Positions 1-8,240 of a stretch of 32,132 nt of DNA are shown here, piece after piece. Numbering within the stretch: position 1 is the stretch's first letter; each line of letters opens with the position of its first letter. Below the pieces are notes generated by a model. That model searched no databases, was not told where the DNA came from, and saw only the letters and a list, made by a program, of their open reading frames with translations. Made by a program: the position numbers and the translations under genes. Source of the DNA: Bryobacterales bacterium (lineage in GTDB: Bacteria; Acidobacteriota; Terriglobia; Bryobacterales; Bryobacteraceae); NCBI GenBank assembly GCA_020847975.1, contig JADLBD010000147.1:1-32132 (forward strand). The letters are read 5' to 3'.

Positions 1-384
1 CAACCGGGTGTCTTCTCTTCCGCGCTATGCGGCGCTCCGCCGTCGCCAGGCCAAACCTGCACCCCGAATGTTCCGGGTGGTTCGCCCTTCAACCTCCAGA
101 ATGGCGCTGGGAGCGCTTCGACAGCGTCTTTCGGAGTTTTGGTGCAAGCTCTCGATACGAATACCGGGGAAATCACCGCGGGAACTGGCACGTTCACCAC
201 CCCATTCTCAGTACCGTACCAGACTATTCTGACGATCCTCGCCAGTAACGGCACGGTTGATGACAATCCATATTCAGCCACGTTTACGCTCGACACCATC
301 GTGCCAGAACCGGCGGCAATGACGATGGGCGCGCTGGGTCTGGGTCTTATTGTATTGGGCGTAATTCGCAGGAAGCGCGCCTAG
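1..384 (+). CDS. PEP-CTERM sorting domain protein, 3' end only
   Basis: The frame is open from the first base of the window, so the 5' end lies outside; 127 residues are visible. The visible part is a Ser/Thr/Gly-rich extracellular beta-type segment containing two Cys. It ends in a PEP-CTERM tail: a VPEP motif, a hydrophobic helix rich in Gly, Ala, Leu and Ile, then a basic RRKRA end. In this family the tail directs export, and an exosortase cleaves it during delivery to the surface or exopolysaccharide. The body of the protein is not recognisable from this fragment. A weak 5-bp inverted repeat about 12 bases after the stop (396-413) lacks a T-run and is not a convincing terminator. The sorting signal is a confident call; the function of the exported part is unknown. 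Confidence 0.85.
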   Translation, partial: QPGVFSSALCGAPPSPGQTCTPNVPGGSPFNLQNGAGSASTASFGVLVQALDTNTGEITAGTGTFTTPFSVPYQTILTILASNGTVDDNPYSATFTLDTIVPEPAAMTMGALGLGLIVLGVIRRKRA

Positions 385-572
385 CTCCGTATCATTGTCC
401 TTCGAAGCGGACAGTAACACGGGGCACTTGGCAATCTGCCCGACGGCTAGCCGAACGCGGTGTTCGGCGGTGGCGATGTCCGCGATGGCTTTCGAGATCT
501 CTTCGGCGGGCGGCGGGGCCCTGATCTTGCCCGCGCGCTACTCCCTTTAATGCGTGCTTAGAAGATGCCGGA

Positions 573-600
573 CTGACGGAGCGCCTCACCATGGCATAAT
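573..600 (+). promoter_or_regulatory. Candidate sigma-70-type promoter of the ntrYX-like pair
   Basis: CTGACG (573-578) and CATAAT (595-600) resemble -35 and -10 boxes with a 16-bp spacer. The expected start of transcription near 607 would give a leader of about 17 bases before the kinase ATG at 624. A GGAGG at 602-606 is rather far (17 bases) from that ATG. The 188 bases between the PEP-CTERM stop and this site hold one small hairpin (451-467, 6-bp arms) and no supported gene. Confidence 0.45.
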
Positions 601-623
601 CGGAGGGTAGGTCCGCAAACCCG

Positions 624-2663
624 ATGAGGAAGCGCATTTTCTTCGGCACGGGGCTCGTGCTGCTGGCCATTCTGGTGACGCTGGTCGTCTGGCAGAGCAG
701 CTTCAGCTTTGGCGATTTCGACCCCACCACGGCCACGCAGACGTACGTGTTCTGGGCCGTATCGACGCTGGTCTTCCTGTTGACGGTGACCATCGGCTTC
801 ATGCTGTTCAAGACGGCGTTGAAGCTGTACGTGGAGCGGCAGCGGAACAAGGAAGGCTCGCGGATCAAGACGCGGCTGGTGTTCGGGGCGCTGGCTTTGA
901 GCTTCATGCCGGTGCTGTTTCTGGTGCTGTTCAGCGTTTCGGTATTGAACTTCAACATTGCGAGGTGGTTCAGCCGGCCGGGGCAGAACATCCGCTGGTC
1001 GCTGATTGAAGTGGGCGTGGCGATGGACCACGAGGCGCAGCTCCGGGCGAAGGTGCTGGCGCGGATGCTGACCGATGCGCATGAGCAGCCGGGGGTGGAA
1101 CTGGAGAAGTTCTGCGCCGAGCAGAACGTGGAACAGGCCTGGACCGAGAGCGCGGACGGGCAGCGGACATTTCTGTGCGGCAAGACGCGGCAGGCGACAG
1201 CGCGGTCCGTGGAAGGGCGGGCTCCGTTCGGCACGGATGCGCAGATTGCGGTGCGTCTGTTGATGCCGATCGATTTCGCGGCCAAGCAGAAGGAGATTGC
1301 GTACCAGGTGGCGGAATACGACCTTCTGGCGAAGGAGCAAAAGCAGGTGCGGAACCTGTATCTGCTGCTGCTGTTTCTGATCACGCTGTTCATTCTGTTC
1401 GTGGCGACGTGGATTGCGCGGTTCATGGCGCGGCAGATCAGCGACCCGATTTCCGCGCTGCTCGAGGCGGCGGAAGAGGTGCGGAAGGGGAATCTGGCGT
1501 ATCGCATCAAAGGGAACGCGCTCGACGAACTCGGAGTGCTGGTGCGCGCGTTCAACCAGATGACGCACGACCTGGACGCCAACAGCCGGGAATTGGAACG
1601 GCGGCGCCGTTTCACGGAAGCGATACTCGAGAGTATTCCCACCGGCGTCATCTCTCTTGCTCCGGACGGAGCCATCCAGCGCTACAACCAGGCGTTGAGC
1701 AACATTTTCCCCACGCTCAAGCCGGAAAAGCTGACGACGGTGGATCATTTGCTGCCCTGCGAAGAGGCCAAGGAGATCCGCTACCTGATGAAACGGGCGC
1801 GGCGCACCGGCGTGGCGTCGCGGCAGATCGACTTCCGCAAAGGGAGGACGACGATGCACCTCGCGGTGACGGTGGCGGCGCTCGAGGAGGAAGGGAACTC
1901 GGGGTTTGTAGTGGTGATCGAGGACACCAGCGAACTGCTGCGCGCGCAAAAGGCGGCCGCCTGGCACGAAGTGGCGCGGCGGGTGGCGCACGAGATCAAG
2001 AATCCGCTCACTCCGATTGCGCTCTGCGCCGAGCGCGCGGTACGTCAATTGGACCGTCTGGGAATCTCCTCGGATTCGAGCGGGATTCTGCGCGAGTGCT
2101 GCCAGACGATCCTGAGCGAAGTAGAGTCCGTGAAGACACTGGTGGACGAGTTCTCGCGGTTTGCGCGCTTCCCGAGCGCGCAGCCGGCTCCCGGCGATTT
2201 GAACGAGGTGGTGGAGGCTGCGCTGGCGGTGTTCCACGGGCGTCTGGATGGAATTGAGCTGCGCAAGGAACTGGAGCCTCAGCTTCCGGCGGTGAATATC
2301 GACCGCGAGCAGTTCCGGCGCGCGGTGGTGAACCTGGTGGACAACGCCGCGGAAGCGATGCACGACTCGCACGTGCGACGGCTTTCCATTGTCACGCGGA
2401 CCGGTACGCCGGAAGCGGTGGAACTGATTATCGCCGACACGGGCTGCGGCGTTTCACCGGAAGACAGAGAAAGGCTGTTCCTGCCCACCTTTTCCACCAA
2501 GGGGCGCGGCACGGGTTTAGGACTGGCGATAGTGAATCACATTCTTTCCGAGCACCATGCGCACATTCGCGTGGAAGACAATGTCCCCGTAGGGGCGCAG
2601 TTTATCGTGGAGATCCCGGTGGCGGCGGGCGTGGAAGCGGACTACGCCGGTGTCGAGGCATGA
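624..2663 (+). CDS. NtrY-like membrane sensor histidine kinase
   Basis: This 679-residue sensor kinase should autophosphorylate and pass phosphate to the regulator encoded immediately downstream. Three hydrophobic segments lie near residues 6-24, 43-63 and 88-111. An extracytoplasmic or linker stretch follows, then a fourth membrane helix (244-268), a HAMP domain (about 269-318), a PAS-type sensor region (about 330-435), the dimerisation domain with phospho-acceptor His456 in an HEIKNPLTPI motif, and an ATPase domain. The ATPase shows the N box (Asn570 in NLVDNAAEAM), the G1 box (Asp605, DTGCG) and the G2 box (627-634, GRGTGLGL). Multiple N-terminal helices plus HAMP, PAS and HEIKNPLTPI are typical of NtrY. 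The gene overlaps the regulator by four bases (ATGA), implying coupled translation. The signal sensed is unknown; nitrogen or envelope status is only an analogy. Confidence 0.9.
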   Translation: MRKRIFFGTGLVLLAILVTLVVWQSSFSFGDFDPTTATQTYVFWAVSTLVFLLTVTIGFMLFKTALKLYVERQRNKEGSRIKTRLVFGALALSFMPVLFLVLFSVSVLNFNIARWFSRPGQNIRWSLIEVGVAMDHEAQLRAKVLARMLTDAHEQPGVELEKFCAEQNVEQAWTESADGQRTFLCGKTRQATARSVEGRAPFGTDAQIAVRLLMPIDFAAKQKEIAYQVAEYDLLAKEQKQVRNLYLLLLFLITLFILFVATWIARFMARQISDPISALLEAAEEVRKGNLAYRIKGNALDELGVLVRAFNQMTHDLDANSRELERRRRFTEAILESIPTGVISLAPDGAIQRYNQALSNIFPTLKPEKLTTVDHLLPCEEAKEIRYLMKRARRTGVASRQIDFRKGRTTMHLAVTVAALEEEGNSGFVVVIEDTSELLRAQKAAAWHEVARRVAHEIKNPLTPIALCAERAVRQLDRLGISSDSSGILRECCQTILSEVESVKTLVDEFSRFARFPSAQPAPGDLNEVVEAALAVFHGRLDGIELRKELEPQLPAVNIDREQFRRAVVNLVDNAAEAMHDSHVRRLSIVTRTGTPEAVELIIADTGCGVSPEDRERLFLPTFSTKGRGTGLGLAIVNHILSEHHAHIRVEDNVPVGAQFIVEIPVAAGVEADYAGVEA

Positions 2664-4033
2664 GGCGGCATCGCATTCTCGTTGTGGATGACGAGCCCGG
2701 GATCCGGCAATCCCTGAAGGGGGTCCTCGAGGATGAGGGCTACGAAGCGAACTGCCTGGAGACGGCCGAGGAGGCGCTGGAGGAACTCTCGCGCCACCCA
2801 TATGACGTCGTCCTGTTGGATATCTGGCTGCCGGGGATGGACGGGCTGGAAGCGCTGCTGCGGGTGCAGGAGATTCCCATCGAAGAGCGCCCGACGGTGG
2901 TGATGATCAGCGGCCACGGCACCATCGAGACCGCGGTGAAGGCCACCAAGCTGGGAGCATTCGATTTTCTCGAAAAGCCGCTGAGCATTCAGAAGATCAG
3001 CATTACGCTGAAGAACGCCATCCAGCAGCACCGCCTGGAACTGGAGGTGCAGCGGCTGAAGCAGGAGAGCGGTCCGGGGCCGGAGATCATCGGCAACAGC
3101 GTGCCCGTGAAGGCGCTGCGGCAGCAGTTGCGGTTGATGGCCTCCACCAACGGACGGGTGTTGATCTACGGGGAAAGCGGAGTCGGCAAGGAGTTGGTGG
3201 CCCACGCCATTCATGTGCTGAGTCCGCGCGCAACCGAGCCGTTCGTCGAGATCAACTGCGCCACCATTCCCGAAGATTTGATCGAGAGCGAACTGTTCGG
3301 GCATCGCAAAGGGAGTTTCTCCGGAGCGGCGGAGGACAAGACAGGGAAGTTCGAGAAGGCGCACGGCGGCACGCTTTTTCTGGACGAAGTCGGCGACATG
3401 AGCCTGAAGACGCAGGCCAAGGTGCTGCGGGCGCTCGAGGAGCAGCGTTTCGAGCCCGTTGGCGCCTCGGAGTTCGTGCGCGTGGATGTGCGGGTGATCG
3501 CGGCGACGAACAAGAACCTGGAGCGCGAGATCGAGCGCGGCAATTTCCGCGAGGACCTGTTCTACCGTCTAAACGTGATTCCCTTCAGCGTGCCTCCTCT
3601 CCGCGAACGCGTGGAGGACATTCCGCTGCTGGCGAACCATTTCCTGAACGAGTTCGCGAGTTCCTACGGCCGGAAGCACAAGGAGCTTACGCCGGAAGCC
3701 TACGGGGTATTGCAGGATTACCACTGGCCGGGGAACGTGCGGGAGTTGAAGAACCTGATGGAGCGGATTGTGATCATGAACCCGCAGGCGCGCATCGACG
3801 CACGGCACATCCCGCTGAATCCGGCAAAGCGCTCGGTGTTCGAGCGGCCGCTCGACTTCTTTGGGAGCCTTGCGGAGGTTCGGGAGGCGGCCGAGCGGGA
3901 GTACATCCTGAAGAAACTCGAGGAGACGAAGGGGAACGTATCGCGGACGGCGGAACTGCTCGGTCTGGAGCGGAGCAATCTCTATCGCAAGATGAAGGCA
4001 TTGGGGATCGCGGCCGCGGAGCCTCGTTCTTAG
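2660..4033 (+). CDS. NtrC/NtrX-family sigma-54-dependent response regulator
   Basis: This 457-residue transcription activator is the partner of the upstream kinase. The receiver domain (1-120) has the acidic pocket Asp10/Asp11, phospho-acceptor Asp54, Ser84 and Lys106. The central AAA+ domain has Walker A at 171-178 (GESGVGKE), Walker B in GGTLFLDEVGD, and the sigma-54-contacting loop at 218-223. That loop reads GSFSGA instead of the usual GAFTGA. A Fis-type helix-turn-helix near the C-terminus (about 425-450, GNVSRTAELLGLERSNLYRK) should bind DNA. Phosphorylation is expected to drive oligomerisation and ATP-dependent opening of sigma-54 promoters. Length and domain order are those of a complete NtrC-class protein. 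The changed loop could alter sigma-54 coupling, although Ser variants exist in this superfamily. Confidence 0.92.
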   Translation: MRRHRILVVDDEPGIRQSLKGVLEDEGYEANCLETAEEALEELSRHPYDVVLLDIWLPGMDGLEALLRVQEIPIEERPTVVMISGHGTIETAVKATKLGAFDFLEKPLSIQKISITLKNAIQQHRLELEVQRLKQESGPGPEIIGNSVPVKALRQQLRLMASTNGRVLIYGESGVGKELVAHAIHVLSPRATEPFVEINCATIPEDLIESELFGHRKGSFSGAAEDKTGKFEKAHGGTLFLDEVGDMSLKTQAKVLRALEEQRFEPVGASEFVRVDVRVIAATNKNLEREIERGNFREDLFYRLNVIPFSVPPLRERVEDIPLLANHFLNEFASSYGRKHKELTPEAYGVLQDYHWPGNVRELKNLMERIVIMNPQARIDARHIPLNPAKRSVFERPLDFFGSLAEVREAAEREYILKKLEETKGNVSRTAELLGLERSNLYRKMKALGIAAAEPRS

Positions 4034-4095
4034 GCCGCCGGGCTATCCGGGTCGCTCGAGGAAGACGCGGAAGCGCCGCGACGGCGAGGTTTCGA

Positions 4096-4119
4096 GGCCA
4101 CCTAAAGTGTAGGGTGGCC
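4096..4119 (+). other. Short inverted repeat after the regulator gene
   Basis: GGCCACC (4096-4102) and GGTGGCC (4113-4119) form a 7-bp stem with a 10-base loop in the 105-base gap between the regulator and the next gene. There is no T-run, so it is at best a weak terminator or a leader structure for the downstream gene. Confidence 0.3.
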
Positions 4120-4138
4120 GCAAGCCGATGATACGGAT

Positions 4139-6625
4139 ATGGCCTTGGCAGACTCCCGCGGGATTGACGGATTCCCCTTGCGCCCGGAAGCGGCGGATTA
4201 TGCGATACAGGTGCGCATCGATGAGACGCTGCGCGGATGTTACGAATTACGGGACACTTATGCCACCGTGGGGCAGTTGTACTCGGGCTATTTCGAAGCC
4301 AGAGACCAGGAGGCTTGGCTCGAACCGGGTCTCATCCGGTTGGAGTGGAATCTGGGGCAGGGGCATGCGAATCTGCGCTGGATGGAGTACCTTGGGCCGC
4401 TGCTGCGGTTCGCGCTCGAGCAGGCAAAGACCATATCGGACGAGGGGTTGTACCGGCTGCTCGATCTCTCCACGGTGTTGTACCGCCTGAAGTGCGGCGC
4501 CATTTCAGGGAGAGTGTGCGGTTTTGTAGGACAACGGCATCCGATTGCTCCGAATTTGGCTGCGGCGCTCCGGCGGTTTCTTGATTTCCTGGAGGCGCGG
4601 TATCAGGACCAGGATACGATGCAACTGGCGTGGCTCCTGTTTCTGCACGGGCCGGAGGAAAGCCAGCCGTGCTGGAGCGCGGGGATCGCCGGGGATCTGC
4701 GGAGGATGGAAGGGACTTCGCGGAAAGCGTGGGACGCGCTGTTGGCGTTGATCAGCCACCAGTCGTTTTCTGAGAAATTGGACACGCGATGGTGCGGCAA
4801 GGCGCGGAAGGCAGTGGAGCGAATCGGCAAAGCGGAGTTCGAATTCCGGCTCTCTGCCTGGTTCGATGCATTTCGCGGCGCTGCTCCGGTGACGCTCGGT
4901 CCGGCCGGCCAGACTTTACTGCGGCACTTGTTGCGGGTGTGCGCGTGTGTGCCGGAGTTGGCGGTGGACGAAGCCCTGTACTGGCTTGCGGGGACGCTAT
5001 GGACTCCCGGGCGTGACGGGATCTATGAAACACCCTGGCTGAAGGCTTATTTGAATCTGCTTTCGACGCGGCCCGAGGAGAAGGCTTTCGCCTGCGTCGA
5101 GCGTCTGGCGCAGAATCCGGCGCTGATGGGGCTCGGCGAAGTGCGGGAGTTGTATCAGCACCATATGTCGCGGATGCTGGTGGAGGTGCGGCCGCCCGCC
5201 GTGGGCGCGGACGGATTCCCGCTCGAAAAACATCCGCGGTTCCGCCGCCAGCAGGAATGGATTGACGAATTGCTGCGCTGTGGCACGAGCACGGACGTGA
5301 GGCAACCGCTGAAGACATCGATCCTGGCGCGGGGAGCAGCGGAACCGCAGAATCTCGTGCGGGCCATCGTGGAGCGGATGAACTGGCTGCGGCAGGTATG
5401 GAAGCACTTGCCGGATGACCAGGTGGTCTTCTGGCGGTGTGATCTGGGCGAGTTGCTTCGCGAAGCTTTGAGCCGGGGGGCGAAGGTCACACTCGACGAC
5501 CTGATCGACCTGTGCGGACTCGAGGAAATGTCGCCGGCCGAGCACGTGCTGCGTCTCAGCGAAGCTGAGGTAGAGAAGAACGGCTATAGCGTGGAACTGG
5601 TGAAGGCGCTCGAGCGATTTCAGAAGTCGCTCTACGGATCCATCTCCGCGCTCGACTACCGGCAGAAAACGGGTTGGCTGTTATGGTTCGAGGACGCTCT
5701 GCCGGTGGACGGCAAGGAGTGTTGGAGCAGCCAGGTGCGGGCGGACATGCGCCGGATGGATCAGGCGGAGAAGGCCGCATGGGTAAGTCTGTTGCGCAAC
5801 GTGAGCTTCGCGCAGACGGAGAAGCCTCCGGCGAAATGGAAAAAACAGGCCAAGCCTCTGTTCGACCGGGTGGGAGAGTACCGCTTCCGGATGCGCATGC
5901 GGCAGTGGTTCTCGCCGTTTTCGGAGGGCGAACCGTGGAGGCTGACGATTGCCGGCCGGGATGTGCTGCGGAACCTGATGTGGTACGGCCTGCCGGCGGA
6001 GGATCCGCTGGTGGATGAAGCCATGCACTGGTTCGGATGGGCGAGGTGGAAGAATAAGGAAGCAAAAGACCGCGTGGCGAAACTGCTGCCGTCCTTCGCC
6101 TATGTCATGAAAATGCGTTCGCCGGAGTTTGCCCTCGCCGCGCTCGATCAGATGGCTGGAAGCGGCACAATTCTGAGCGGCAAGACCCGCACGGTGTATG
6201 AGGAGTTGTGCGCGGCGGCCGGGCGTTCGCCGAAAGGAAAGCTGCCGGCGCCTGAGGGAGGAGAGAAGGGGTTGGAACGCCACGCGGTGGCGCTTCTGGC
6301 GCTCGACAGCGCGCTGCGTTCGTTCGAATGGGGGTGGCGCTGCCGTGTGGAAGGGAACGTGTTGCACGTGCGCGGTGACCTGGATGAGTACCGCATGGAA
6401 ATGGAGACCGGACGGATTGTACGCGCTTCCGACGGCAAGGTGGTGCGAGTGGAACTGGATTTGACGAAGCCCCCGTACCAGTTCTTCAAGACCCAGATTG
6501 ACGGAAAGGATTTGAATCCAGGCCCGCTCGCAGGGCTCAATTTGATTCGCGTGACGATGTGCGCCCAGGTTCTGGCCCGTGACGCCGAGGAGCAGAGCAG
6601 GATTGTGGTTGACGAAACGGAGTGA
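4139..6625 (+). CDS. Large protein of unknown function with internal duplication (possible distant DUF4132-type N-region)
   Basis: I do not firmly recognise this 828-residue protein. It has no signal peptide or membrane helix and is rich in Trp, Arg, Leu and Glu, suggesting an all-helical, HEAT-like cytoplasmic protein. Two segments look like diverged copies of one module of about 125 residues (about 163-288 and 512-636). Shared features are a WLL/WF start, a CWS motif followed by a DLRRM or DMRRM stretch, a central AW..LL, an EFRLSAWF/YRFRMRMRQWF block, a GxxxLRxL block, and an end in DEALYW/DEAMHW. The segment after the second copy (lone conserved residues, then a short beta-rich region) recalls what I remember of the N-terminal region of DUF4132/WGR-type proteins, but that is from memory only. 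The start ATG at 4139 has no good ribosome site; an upstream ATG at 4128 is in another frame. It follows the NtrYX pair in the same direction but could be independent. Confidence 0.75.
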   Translation: MALADSRGIDGFPLRPEAADYAIQVRIDETLRGCYELRDTYATVGQLYSGYFEARDQEAWLEPGLIRLEWNLGQGHANLRWMEYLGPLLRFALEQAKTISDEGLYRLLDLSTVLYRLKCGAISGRVCGFVGQRHPIAPNLAAALRRFLDFLEARYQDQDTMQLAWLLFLHGPEESQPCWSAGIAGDLRRMEGTSRKAWDALLALISHQSFSEKLDTRWCGKARKAVERIGKAEFEFRLSAWFDAFRGAAPVTLGPAGQTLLRHLLRVCACVPELAVDEALYWLAGTLWTPGRDGIYETPWLKAYLNLLSTRPEEKAFACVERLAQNPALMGLGEVRELYQHHMSRMLVEVRPPAVGADGFPLEKHPRFRRQQEWIDELLRCGTSTDVRQPLKTSILARGAAEPQNLVRAIVERMNWLRQVWKHLPDDQVVFWRCDLGELLREALSRGAKVTLDDLIDLCGLEEMSPAEHVLRLSEAEVEKNGYSVELVKALERFQKSLYGSISALDYRQKTGWLLWFEDALPVDGKECWSSQVRADMRRMDQAEKAAWVSLLRNVSFAQTEKPPAKWKKQAKPLFDRVGEYRFRMRMRQWFSPFSEGEPWRLTIAGRDVLRNLMWYGLPAEDPLVDEAMHWFGWARWKNKEAKDRVAKLLPSFAYVMKMRSPEFALAALDQMAGSGTILSGKTRTVYEELCAAAGRSPKGKLPAPEGGEKGLERHAVALLALDSALRSFEWGWRCRVEGNVLHVRGDLDEYRMEMETGRIVRASDGKVVRVELDLTKPPYQFFKTQIDGKDLNPGPLAGLNLIRVTMCAQVLARDAEEQSRIVVDETE

Positions 6626-6652
6626 GGAGGCGCGTGCGATGATGGCTGTAAG

Positions 6653-7822
6653 ATGACAAGCCGTGTCGCGTGCCTGTTCTGTCTGGTAGTGGCGGGTTTT
6701 GGGGCGTCCGTGCCGCCGCCCACTGTCTCTCTCCTGCGAGTCCCCGATGGCGGCGTCCAGCCACAGGTGGTGGAAGAGCCGGACGGCAGGATTCACATGC
6801 TCTACTTCCTTGGCGATCCCAAGGGCGGAGACCTCTACTACGTTCAGGCGAAGGCAGCGGGAGAAGCGTTCTCAAAACCAATCCGGGTGAATTCGCAACC
6901 CGGGAGCGCCATCGCCATTGGAACGATCCGTGGAGGGCAGATCGCGATAGGCAGGAACGGACGGGTGCATGTGGCATGGAACGGCTCGAACAGCGCATTG
7001 CCGCAAGGCCCCGTGAACCCTGAGTCGGGAAAGCCGGGCAACCCCATGCTCTACACAAGACTGAATGACAAAGGAACGGCATTCGAGCCGCAGCGCAACC
7101 TCATGCTGCGAACGTTTGGCCTGGACGGTGGAGGCACATTGGCGGCGGATGCGGACGGAAACGTATATGCCGCCTGGCACGGCAAGGGGATGAGCGCGGC
7201 GAAAGGAGAAGCGGGAAGACAGGTTTGGGTGGCGGAGTCGCACGACGGCGGGAAGACCTTTCGCGCGGAAGCCCCGGCGTGGAAGGAGCCAACGGGAGCC
7301 TGCGGATGCTGCGGCATGGCGATGTTCAGCACGCGGGAAGGGAAACTGCTGGCCCTCTACCGTTCGGCCACGGAAGAGGTTCACCGTGATATCTATCTGC
7401 TGGCCTCGGAGGATAAGGGGAAAAGCTTTCACGGTTCCCTCGTGCAGCGCTGGGAGATCAACGCCTGCCCGATGAGCAGCATGTCCTTTGCGGAGAATCG
7501 AGGCACAACGGTGGCTGCGTGGGAGACCGGGGGAGCGGTGTTCTACGGCGAGGTGAGCGCGGACAAGGTGGCGAAGCCGGTCGCGGCTCCCGGAGATAGG
7601 AAAGGGCGCAAGCATCCGCGGGTTGCGAGGAACGCAAAAGGCGAAACGCTGCTCGTCTGGACTGAGGGAACGGGATGGCAGCGCGGCGGTTCTCTCGCTT
7701 GGCAATTGTTCGACCGGAGTGGGAATGCGATCGGGGAAAAGGGCGCCGCGGCCGGAGTGCCGGTGTGGAGTTTCGGCGCCGTCGTCGCGCGGGCGGACGG
7801 GACGTTCGCTATCTACTATTGA
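6653..7822 (+). CDS. Secreted BNR/sialidase-like beta-propeller protein
   Basis: This 389-residue protein begins with a signal peptide (about 1-18). It then shows repeated blade-like segments with Asp-box motifs, S-x-D-x-G-x-T-F at 196-203 (SHDGGKTF) and again at 252-259 (SEDKGKSF). Such boxes mark sialidase/neuraminidase-type propellers. I do not see the full arginine triad of real sialidases, so the substrate is open and 'exo-alpha-sialidase' would be an over-call. An unusual Cys cluster (Cys217, Cys219, Cys220 in GACGCCGM, plus Cys272 in NACPMSS) could bind a metal or form disulfides. GGAGG at 6626-6630 directly precedes a five-codon open frame (ATG 6639, stop 6654-6656) whose stop overlaps this ATG as ATGA. 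The gene starts 27 bases after the 828-residue protein and may be co-transcribed with it. Confidence 0.8.
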   Translation: MTSRVACLFCLVVAGFGASVPPPTVSLLRVPDGGVQPQVVEEPDGRIHMLYFLGDPKGGDLYYVQAKAAGEAFSKPIRVNSQPGSAIAIGTIRGGQIAIGRNGRVHVAWNGSNSALPQGPVNPESGKPGNPMLYTRLNDKGTAFEPQRNLMLRTFGLDGGGTLAADADGNVYAAWHGKGMSAAKGEAGRQVWVAESHDGGKTFRAEAPAWKEPTGACGCCGMAMFSTREGKLLALYRSATEEVHRDIYLLASEDKGKSFHGSLVQRWEINACPMSSMSFAENRGTTVAAWETGGAVFYGEVSADKVAKPVAAPGDRKGRKHPRVARNAKGETLLVWTEGTGWQRGGSLAWQLFDRSGNAIGEKGAAAGVPVWSFGAVVARADGTFAIYY

Positions 7823-7868
7823 TTGCGGCAGGGCTTTGGGGCCTTTCATGCAAACGGCAAGAAAGGTC

Positions 7869-7910
7869 TTGACGGGGTGGGCTGATTAGAATCACAATGT
7901 AGTTGTAATC
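7869..7910 (+). promoter_or_regulatory. Promoter/operator region of the PadR gene
   Basis: The gap before the PadR start holds -10-like hexamers TAGAAT (7887-7892) and TGTAAT (7904-7909), and a TTGACG (7869-7874) whose spacing fits neither well. An inverted repeat ACAA (7894-7897) / TTGT (7903-7906) is centred 11 bases before the ATG. PadR proteins commonly repress their own operon through dyads containing ATGT/ACAT, so this is the likely operator. No Shine-Dalgarno is seen, so a leaderless or very short-leader transcript is possible. Confidence 0.35.
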
Positions 7911-8240
7911 ATGCTCGGTGAGTTCGAATATCTGCTTCTGGCCGCCGCCGCCCGCCTCGGCGATGACGCCTACGGCGCTGCCATCCGCCAGGAGGTCGAG
8001 GATCTCACTGCACGCCGTTGCTCCATCGGAGCCCTCTACACCACCTTGGACCGGCTCGAGACGAAGGGCTTTGTGGAGACGTGGATGGGTGACCCCACTC
8101 CGCAGCGAGGTGGCCGCCCCAAGCGGATGGTCCGCGTCACGGCGGAAGGAATTCGCGCGGCTACGGAATTCTACAACGCCGTCCTGAATGTAAGCCGCGG
8201 AGTTGGCTGGGCGGCAGAACCAGACAGGGGCCGGACATGA
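7911..8240 (+). CDS. PadR-family transcriptional regulator
   Basis: This 109-residue winged-helix regulator is of the short PadR type. It begins LGEFEYLLLAAAARL, continues through DAYGAAIRQEVE, and has the recognition-helix region GALYTTLDRLETKGFV. It is followed by the Arg/Gly-rich wing (PQRGGRPKRMVRVTAEG) and a short C-terminal dimerisation helix. These are the family's hallmark blocks in order. PadR proteins usually repress a neighbouring transporter or efflux gene until a ligand binds. Here the stop overlaps the start of the downstream membrane protein by four bases (ATGA, 8237-8240), so the pair is translated together and the membrane protein is the most likely regulated partner. In Acidobacteria, PadR genes often sit beside FtsX-type ABC permeases. 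Confidence 0.93.
   Translation: MLGEFEYLLLAAAARLGDDAYGAAIRQEVEDLTARRCSIGALYTTLDRLETKGFVETWMGDPTPQRGGRPKRMVRVTAEGIRAATEFYNAVLNVSRGVGWAAEPDRGRT

Noticed and set aside
558..2372. 604-residue reverse-strand open frame opposite the kinase gene
   Set aside because: It lies entirely antisense to a well-supported histidine kinase, is rich in His, Arg, Gln and Pro with no domain, and is a mirror of GC-rich codon bias.
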